From the NCBI RefSeq assembly GCF_006385595.1, contig NZ_CP041046.1, positions 4,355,001 to 4,419,000 of the forward strand: a DNA stretch of 64,000 nucleotides. Direction: 5' to 3'. How positions within the stretch are numbered: position 1 is the first letter of the stretch; every line of letters begins with the position of its first letter. The position numbers were made by a program, and so were the translations under genes. Under the pieces are notes generated by a model. The model worked only from the letters and a program-made list of their open reading frames with translations. It did no database searches and was not told the DNA's origin. Positions 58,776-64,000 of the stretch are shown one piece after another. The stretch is from Luteibacter pinisoli. GTDB lineage: Bacteria > Pseudomonadota > Gammaproteobacteria > Xanthomonadales > Rhodanobacteraceae.

Positions 58776-60193
58776 ACATCGTCACCCGACTCGCCCTGGC
58801 TCTTGTCCTGCTGCCCGCTACCGCCATGGCGCAACAGGCACCCTGGGGCAAACCGGATCAGCCGATCACCCACGCTGACCGCGTCTATGCGGCCGAGCAG
58901 TTCTCCAACACGGTGTCGGTCACGGACCCGGTCGACAACAAGCTGCTTGGGGTCATCCGGCTGGGCGAACCGCAGCCGATGAACTTTGCCCCGCTCTACA
59001 AAGGCCAGGTGCTTACCCACGGCATGGGCTTCTCGCCGGATGGCAAAACTCTCGCCATCGTGTCGATCGGCTCCAATGGCGTGAGCTTCGTCGATACCGC
59101 GACCAATACGGTGAAGCACACCACGTATGTCGGACGCTCCCCACACGAAGCCTTCTTCACACCCGACGGCACGGCGGTGTGGGTGACGGTGCGCGGCGAG
59201 GACTATGTCTCGGTGCTGGATACGAAGACGTATGAGGAAGTCGCGCGGGTAAAGACTCCCGGCGGCCCGGGCATGACGATCTTCTCCCCCGACGGCAAGT
59301 ACGCGTACATCTGCTCCTCGTTCAATCCGATCACGGTGGTCATTGAAGTCGCCAGCCGCACCCAGGTCGGTGAGGTGAAGCAGCCAAGCCCGTTCTGCCC
59401 GAACATTGCGGTGACGCCCGATGGCAAGCAGGTGTGGTTCACGCAGAAGGACACCGGCAAGCTCGTGGCTTTTTCCGCGTTGCCGCCCTTCACCGTCCTG
59501 AAGACGATGGACATGGGCCCGATTGCGAATCACGTGAACTTCGCCAACGTAAAGGGCAAGACATATGCCTACGTCACGATTGGTGGCCTGAGCCAGGTAA
59601 AGGTGCTGCGCGTCGCTGACTACAGCACCGTGGCCACCATCCCTGTCGGCGCGATGCCGCACGGCGTGTGGCCTTCCTCCGATGGGTCGCGCGTCTACGT
59701 GGGCCTGGAGAACGACGACAAGCTCGCCGTGATCGATACGGGCACGAACAAGGTCATCGCCACCATCCCCATCGGCCAGGCACCGCAGGCACTGGCGTTT
59801 GTATCCGGCGCCGCGGCCAGTCCGGACGCCGACGCGAAGCTCGCCCAGCTGGGTATCGCCGGTAACACCTATTCACTGGTGCTCCGCGATGGCACGGGTG
59901 AGCGCACGCACGTCACCCTGTTCGACCAGGGCCTGGTGCAGGTGCTGCAGGCGGCCGTGACGGGGCTGGAACCGAAGAAGCCTTACTTCGTGGCGCTGGC
60001 GGATGCCCCGACCGGCGGCAACCTCCAGCCGCTGGCCCGCTTCATGAGCAATCCGGCGGGCGCGGCTATCGTCAATGCGTCCGGCCCGATCCGCCAGCTG
60101 GTCGATACGCCCGCTTCAACGGCGCGGCGTTACCTGGTCATCACCGACTCGGCCGGCGACGCGCCGGGCAAGGTGCTGCAGCACCAGCCCTAG
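58772..60193 (+). CDS. YVTN-repeat beta-propeller exported protein
   Basis: A 473-residue protein with GTG start overlapping the DUF305 stop (GTGA). A signal peptide ('RLALALVLLPATAMA') is followed by six or seven YncE-type repeats ('VSVTDPVDNKLLGVIRLGE', 'VSFVDTATNTVKHTTYVGR', 'LAVIDTGTNKVIATIPIGQA'). A C-terminal ~120-residue extension is outside the propeller ('GIAGNTYSLVLRDGTGERTH'). Likely a periplasmic binding or scaffold protein working with the DUF305 partner. Confidence 0.9.
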   Translation: MNIVTRLALALVLLPATAMAQQAPWGKPDQPITHADRVYAAEQFSNTVSVTDPVDNKLLGVIRLGEPQPMNFAPLYKGQVLTHGMGFSPDGKTLAIVSIGSNGVSFVDTATNTVKHTTYVGRSPHEAFFTPDGTAVWVTVRGEDYVSVLDTKTYEEVARVKTPGGPGMTIFSPDGKYAYICSSFNPITVVIEVASRTQVGEVKQPSPFCPNIAVTPDGKQVWFTQKDTGKLVAFSALPPFTVLKTMDMGPIANHVNFANVKGKTYAYVTIGGLSQVKVLRVADYSTVATIPVGAMPHGVWPSSDGSRVYVGLENDDKLAVIDTGTNKVIATIPIGQAPQALAFVSGAAASPDADAKLAQLGIAGNTYSLVLRDGTGERTHVTLFDQGLVQVLQAAVTGLEPKKPYFVALADAPTGGNLQPLARFMSNPAGAAIVNASGPIRQLVDTPASTARRYLVITDSAGDAPGKVLQHQP

Positions 60194-60202
60194 CACCAGC
60201 GC

Positions 60203-60835
60203 TTACGACCTCAAGCGCGCCAGCCGCGCGCGGGCGCCGTCGAGCAGCAGTTGCATGCCGTCTTCGAAGGCGTTGTCGTGGCCATGCGCGTGATAGTGGC
60301 ACACGGCCTCCGCGGTGAGCGGGAACGGTGCGGCGGCTTCGACGAGTGCGCTGTCGTCCACGCGCTGCGCTTCCGCCTGTTCCTCCAGCACGCAACCGAC
60401 CGTGTAGCGGCTGCAGGCCACCAGCACGTCGAGCGCCGTGCCCGCGCTGAAGCCGGCACCCACCAGCAAGGCGAGTTGTCGCTCCACTACCGCGACGTCA
60501 CCCGGGTCGGCATGTGTGCCGGCGTGGACGCGCGCACCGTCGCGGCGGCTGAGCAGCGCGGCACGGAAGCTGCGCGTGTTGCGCAGGAGGAACGCATCCC
60601 AGGCTTCACCCGCACGAGGCTCACGCTCGACACGGCTTCGCATCAGCCCGTTGTTCATCGCATCGAGCAAGGCCTGGCGATTGGTGAAGTGCCAGTACAA
60701 CGCCGGCTGCTTCACCCCCATGCGCTCCGCGATCAGCCGGGTGGATAGCCCGTCGAGGCCCACCTCGTCGAGCAAATCAAGGGCCGTCTCGACGATCTGG
60801 GCCGGGTCCAGCCGGGTGCCTGCCTTGCGCGCCAC
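60203..60835 (-). CDS. TetR-family repressor (TetR class, tetracycline-type)
   Basis: A 210-residue repressor with GTG start. The DNA-binding domain ('IVETALDLLDEVGLDGLSTR', 'LIAERMGVKQPALYWHFTNR') and the C-terminal TetR_C-type ligand domain match the Tn10 TetR class ('GTHADPGDVAVVERQLALLV'). It faces a TetA-type efflux gene across two tetO-like operators, the classic arrangement, so drug-induced derepression is expected. Whether the inducer is a tetracycline is not shown by sequence. Confidence 0.92.
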   Translation of the reverse strand: MARKAGTRLDPAQIVETALDLLDEVGLDGLSTRLIAERMGVKQPALYWHFTNRQALLDAMNNGLMRSRVEREPRAGEAWDAFLLRNTRSFRAALLSRRDGARVHAGTHADPGDVAVVERQLALLVGAGFSAGTALDVLVACSRYTVGCVLEEQAEAQRVDDSALVEAAAPFPLTAEAVCHYHAHGHDNAFEDGMQLLLDGARARLARLRS

Positions 60836-60838
60836 TAT

Positions 60839-60872
60839 TTATCACCTATAAACTATGCCTTATCATCGATAA
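60839..60872. promoter_or_regulatory. Two tetO-like operators
   Basis: TTATCATCGATAA (60860-60872) is a perfect 5-3-5 inverted repeat close to the tetO core CTATCATTGATAG; TTATCACCTATAA (60839-60851) is a second copy with one mismatch. Their centres are 21 bases apart, two helical turns. They fill the short spacer between tetR and the efflux gene and would repress both. Confidence 0.85.
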
Positions 60873-60893
60873 ATTACCACGATTCACCCGCGC

Positions 60894-62081
60894 ATGAAGC
60901 CCGTCCTCGCCGCCGTCCTCTGCACCGCCGCCCTTGATGCCATGGGCGTGGCGCTTACGCTGCCCGTCATGCCGGCCCTGCTGGGCGACGTCGGGCTGGG
61001 CGTCGACCTTGGCTGGCGGTTCGGCGTGTTCATCGGCATCTATGCCCTGATGCAGTTCCTGCTGGCACCGGCCGTGGGGGCGCTGTCGGATCGCCTCGGG
61101 CGCCGGCCGGTGCTCTTGGTGTCGTTGCTGGGCCAGGCGCTCGCGTACGCGGCGCTGGCCGTGGCCCCGTCGTACGGCTGGCTGCTAGCCGCCCGTGCGC
61201 TGGCGGGTGTGTTCGGGTCGAGCACGCCGGTGGTCTCCGCGTTTATCGCCGACACGACGCCGGCGGAGGAGCGCTCGCGGCGCTTCGGCCAGCTCGGTGC
61301 GTGCATGGGCGTTGGCTTCATCGTCGGGCCGCTGCTGGGCGGCGTGCTTGGTGGCATGGATGTGCGCATGCCGTTCGTCGCCGCGGGCGTTCTTGCCGCG
61401 GTAAATGCGGCGTGGATCGCGCTCACCCTGCCGAAGGATGACGTGCGTGCGCCGGCGGAGAACGCGCCCCTGCTCGTCAATCCACTGTCTGCGCTCCTGT
61501 GGGCACGCCAGCTGCCGGGCACGGCGCCGTGCCTCGTGGCCTTCGCCATCGTGTGCCTGGTCGGCGAAGTCGGCGGCACGGTGTGGGTGCTTTACGGCGA
61601 GGACCGCTTTGCGTGGACGCCGGCGATGGTCGGCATATCGCTGGCCTGCTTCGGCTTCTTCCATGCGTTGATGCAGGGCTTTGTCGCGGGGCCTCTGGCC
61701 GCGTGGCTCGGCGAACGGCGTGCGGCCATCGTCAGCATGCTCAGCGACGCCACCGCGTATGTGCTGATCGCCATGGCCTTCCAGGGCTGGATGGCCTTCG
61801 CGCTGATGCCCCTGTTCTGCGTCGGTGGCATCGCCTCGCCGTTGCTGCAATCGATGATGAGCGCATCCACCAACGAAGCGCACCAGGGTCGCCTGCAAGG
61901 CTTGCTCGCCAGCGTCACCGGATTGGTCACCGTCGTCGGCCCGGTCGTCATCAGCGCGGCGTACTTCGCCTTCCGCGCCAGCTGCCCGGGTTTCGTCTGG
62001 TATGCCGGTGCGGTGTGCTACGCCGTGGCGCTTGCCGCGATGTCACGGTGGCAACGCCAGGTCGCCAGCGCCTCGGTCTAG
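60894..62081 (+). CDS. TetA-type MFS drug/proton antiporter
   Basis: A 395-residue 12-segment transporter of the TetA(A/B) branch: 'ALDAMGVALTLPVMPALLGD' in segment 1, the loop 2-3 motif 'GALSDRLGRRPVLLVSL', and motif C-like 'GFIVGPLLGGVLGG'. It should export a hydrophobic drug-metal complex or related compound. Divergent from the tetR gene; the stop overlaps that of the convergent cupin gene. The codon use matches the chromosome, so it is probably a resident pump rather than a recent import. Confidence 0.92.
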   Translation: MKPVLAAVLCTAALDAMGVALTLPVMPALLGDVGLGVDLGWRFGVFIGIYALMQFLLAPAVGALSDRLGRRPVLLVSLLGQALAYAALAVAPSYGWLLAARALAGVFGSSTPVVSAFIADTTPAEERSRRFGQLGACMGVGFIVGPLLGGVLGGMDVRMPFVAAGVLAAVNAAWIALTLPKDDVRAPAENAPLLVNPLSALLWARQLPGTAPCLVAFAIVCLVGEVGGTVWVLYGEDRFAWTPAMVGISLACFGFFHALMQGFVAGPLAAWLGERRAAIVSMLSDATAYVLIAMAFQGWMAFALMPLFCVGGIASPLLQSMMSASTNEAHQGRLQGLLASVTGLVTVVGPVVISAAYFAFRASCPGFVWYAGAVCYAVALAAMSRWQRQVASASV

Positions 62082-62794
62082 GGGGCTGCTTGCTTCGCGG
62101 CGCACACACCGGCAGGTGTCCAGTCGTTGACCCGTGTCGTCGCGGGCAGCGTCGAGTCGTGCAGCACCAGCGCGAACGCGCGGCGCGGTACCTTGCCGAT
62201 AGCCATCAGCAACATCGGCTCGCCTCCCGGCATGACGACGGTGTTGCCCGGGCCACGGCCGGTTTGGGCACCGCCGGGCATCTCAAGGCACGTATCGCCA
62301 TCGATGGCGTAGAACGCTTCGGGACCGGAATGCTTGTGTATCGGTGCACTCGTGCCCGGTGCGAAGAAGGAGTGCACGTACTCGGCGCTGAAGTCCTCCG
62401 CCTTTGCCACGGGAAGCGGGCCGATGGTGGCGACGTGCGTGCCGGCTTTGGCCGTCCAGTCTTTCGGCGCGATGGTGAACAGCCAGACCTTCCCGAAATC
62501 CATGACCACCGTGCCGCTGGCTTCCTTCGCCAGCAGCGCACTGGCTTCGTCGGGAAACGTCTCGATGTGCCAATACACCGGCCCGTTGGGTAGTGCGCCG
62601 ATATCCTGGCGCGCCAGCAGGCAGGCGGGCCCGGGCGCGAGTGGCGCATTACCGAAGTCGCAGGGCCGGGATGTCACCACCAGCCCCGGACCCTGCACGG
62701 CGGGCGGTGGGCTCGCCATGGCGGCTAACACCCATCCGCCCAGCGCGCATGCGCCGCAGGCAACTCGTCTCGCGCTGAATATCCGATCTGCCAT
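62078..62794 (-). CDS. Exported cupin-domain protein
   Basis: A 238-residue protein with a signal peptide ('VACGACALGGWVLAAMA') and a cupin barrel: metal-binding 'APIHKHSGPEAFYAIDGDTC' and 'GNTVVMPGGEP'. Two Cys pairs may form disulfides. Its metal site suggests an oxygenase, isomerase or binding protein in the periplasm; the substrate is unknown. Confidence 0.82.
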   Translation of the reverse strand: MADRIFSARRVACGACALGGWVLAAMASPPPAVQGPGLVVTSRPCDFGNAPLAPGPACLLARQDIGALPNGPVYWHIETFPDEASALLAKEASGTVVMDFGKVWLFTIAPKDWTAKAGTHVATIGPLPVAKAEDFSAEYVHSFFAPGTSAPIHKHSGPEAFYAIDGDTCLEMPGGAQTGRGPGNTVVMPGGEPMLLMAIGKVPRRAFALVLHDSTLPATTRVNDWTPAGVCAAKQAAP

Positions 62795-62873
62795 CCAGGC
62801 CCCTCCCGACGTGGTCGCAACAACCTACGCCTCGGGGCCGGCTACCGCCATTCACCAGAAGTGACATGCCTGC

Positions 62874-63770
62874 TTACGCGGTGACGGCGAAATCCATGTG
62901 GCGCAGGTCGTCCAGCAACGACGGGCCGGTGGGCGTCCAGCCGAGGCGCGCACGGGTGACCTTGCTCGATGCCACGAGGTCGAGCCCCGCGAACATGCCC
63001 AGCCAGCCGAAATGCGCCGGTGCTTCCTCGGCCGACAGCGACTTCAACGGCAGGTTGAGGCCTTCCGCGACGACGGCTGCGATATCGCGTACCGCCACGC
63101 CTTCCTCGTCCACCGCGTGATAGCGCGCACCCGGCTCGGCCTGCGCGATGGCCAGGCGATACAGGCGCGCCACGTCGTCCACGTGCGCCGCCGGCCAACG
63201 GTTGCCGCCATCACCGACATAGCCGACCACGCCCTTCTCGCGGGAGATGTCGATGAACGGGCTGATCAGGCCCTGCCGCTTCGTGTCGTGCACCTGCGGC
63301 AGGCGCACGACGGCGACGTTCACGCCTGCATCGAGCAGCGCATTGCCCTGCTTCTCCGAGGCGATGCGCGGGTTCGGGTGGGCGAAGTTGGTGACGTCCT
63401 CGGTGGCCGGCAGGTGCGGGCCGGCCTGGCCGATGCCCGTGCCCGAGGTGATCAGCAGCGGCCGCGACGAACCCTTCAGCACGGCACCCAGCGCAGCGAT
63501 GACACGCGCGTCTTTCTCGCAGTTGGCGACGAAGTTGGCGAAATCGTGGTCGAAGGCGGTGTGGATCACGGCATCCACGTTGGCGGCGCCGGCGCGGATA
63601 CTGTCGAGGTCTTCCAGCGTCGCGCGATGGACCTCGGCGCCCTGGCGGGTGAGCCACGCGGCACCCGCATCGGAACGGGTCATCCCGAGCACCTGGTGGC
63701 CGGCGGCAAGCAGCTCGGGGACGATGCGCGAACCGATGAAGCCGGTGGCGCCAGTAAGGAAGATACGCAT
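62874..63770 (-). CDS. NAD-dependent epimerase/dehydratase-like (extended SDR)
   Basis: A 298-residue extended SDR: 'MRIFLTGATGFIGSRIVPEL' as the Rossmann motif, 'VIHTAFDHDF' and 'LITSGTGIG' as further core elements, and 'RWPAAHVDDVARLYRLA' as the conserved C-terminal block. The usual YxxxK is not clear ('ASEKQGNALL' occupies the region), so it may be an NADPH-binding regulator or an atypical reductase. It is divergent from an XRE-type regulator that probably controls it. Confidence 0.88.
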   Translation of the reverse strand: MRIFLTGATGFIGSRIVPELLAAGHQVLGMTRSDAGAAWLTRQGAEVHRATLEDLDSIRAGAANVDAVIHTAFDHDFANFVANCEKDARVIAALGAVLKGSSRPLLITSGTGIGQAGPHLPATEDVTNFAHPNPRIASEKQGNALLDAGVNVAVVRLPQVHDTKRQGLISPFIDISREKGVVGYVGDGGNRWPAAHVDDVARLYRLAIAQAEPGARYHAVDEEGVAVRDIAAVVAEGLNLPLKSLSAEEAPAHFGWLGMFAGLDLVASSKVTRARLGWTPTGPSLLDDLRHMDFAVTA

Positions 63771-63869
63771 GGGAACTCACCTGTGGGAGGAGTGAGGCCC
63801 AGTCTGCGCAGGCACGTCAGCATGGTAAAGTAGTGACATTATCCTGTTATAAGCATCACCCGCCTCCCC

Positions 63870-64000
63870 ATGCCTACCGATACCGGCAATCCCCTCGGAA
63901 GCTTCCTGCGCGACCGTCGTGCGCGCCTCGACCCGGCGACGTTTGGCTTCGCGGCCGGCCGCCGACGAACGCCGGGCCTGCGTCGTGAGGAAGTGGCGCA
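63870..64000 (+). CDS. XRE/MmyB-type transcriptional regulator, 5' part
   Basis: The first ~44 codons of a gene cut by the window end: 'NPLGSFLRDRRARLDPATFG' and 'RRTPGLRREEVA' match the N-terminus of helix-turn-helix regulators with a C-terminal MmyB-like PAS domain. The ATG at 63870 follows an AT-richer spacer. Such regulators often repress the divergent SDR gene, which would be the one at 62874-63770. Confidence 0.85.
   Translation, partial: MPTDTGNPLGSFLRDRRARLDPATFGFAAGRRRTPGLRREEVA

Overview
The window is one stretch of GC-rich gammaproteobacterial chromosome. Protein flavour and gene order fit the Xanthomonadales, most likely Rhodanobacteraceae (Luteibacter/Dyella-like): a membrane-anchored AlgC-type phosphohexomutase beside dut-coaBC-radC, xanthomonad-type speA/speE, and a modified MmyB-type XRE regulator. 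The placement is inferred from family content, not from a database search. No rRNA, tRNA, CRISPR array, prophage or insertion sequence was recognised.

Positions 1-31 kb look like core genome. They hold an M23 peptidase end and anmK (cell-wall turnover), xth with an AmpG-like permease, pyrE, a DUF4124 protein, the phosphohexomutase-dut-coaBC-radC block, argS with an FtsN-like SPOR protein, the divergent polyamine genes speA and speE, a small membrane protein, an orphan ParA-type ATPase, sixA, a YceI-like protein, a two-HKD phospholipase D lipoprotein, a TonB-like protein, a thiolase, a PAS-GGDEF-EAL protein and the NtrB/NtrC nitrogen two-component pair. Three strong intrinsic terminators and many 4-base start/stop overlaps define the operons.

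Positions 31-50 kb are an accessory region with less uniform codon use, more non-coding sequence and gene fragments. It contains an orphan Imm32-like protein beside a coding remnant, a four-gene operon (Ohr, SDR, a Sec-exported and a Tat-exported epoxide-hydrolase-like protein), a GlxA-type AraC regulator, small YCII/DUF1330 proteins, a receiver domain without its phospho-acceptor, and a LysR regulator divergent from a five-gene redox operon (FMN reductase, pirin, NADP-binding reductase, atypical Old Yellow Enzyme, ABM monooxygenase). A MerR regulator divergent from a cation diffusion facilitator follows, with a textbook 19-bp-spacer MerR promoter. The region looks dedicated to electrophile, peroxide and metal stress.

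Positions 50-64 kb contain a CLC-F fluoride/proton antiporter preceded by a clear fluoride (crcB-type) riboswitch with an overlapping terminator. Next come a lysine-rich histone-H1-like protein, a hemerythrin, a KdpD-like/KdpE pair without kdpFABC but with an upstream AroQ-fold protein lacking catalytic residues, an acyltransferase, a DUF305/YVTN-propeller pair, a TetR/TetA-type efflux pair with two tetO-like operators, a cupin, an NAD-dependent epimerase-like protein and the start of an XRE regulator cut by the window end.

The clearest regulatory findings are the fluoride riboswitch, the MerR promoter, the twin TetR operators and the nested inverted repeats between the LysR gene and its presumed target operon. 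The most promising candidates for undescribed biology are that LysR redox operon with its altered Old Yellow Enzyme, the dehydroquinase-like protein upstream of kdpDE, and a hairpin-rich spacer at 45.2-45.7 kb.
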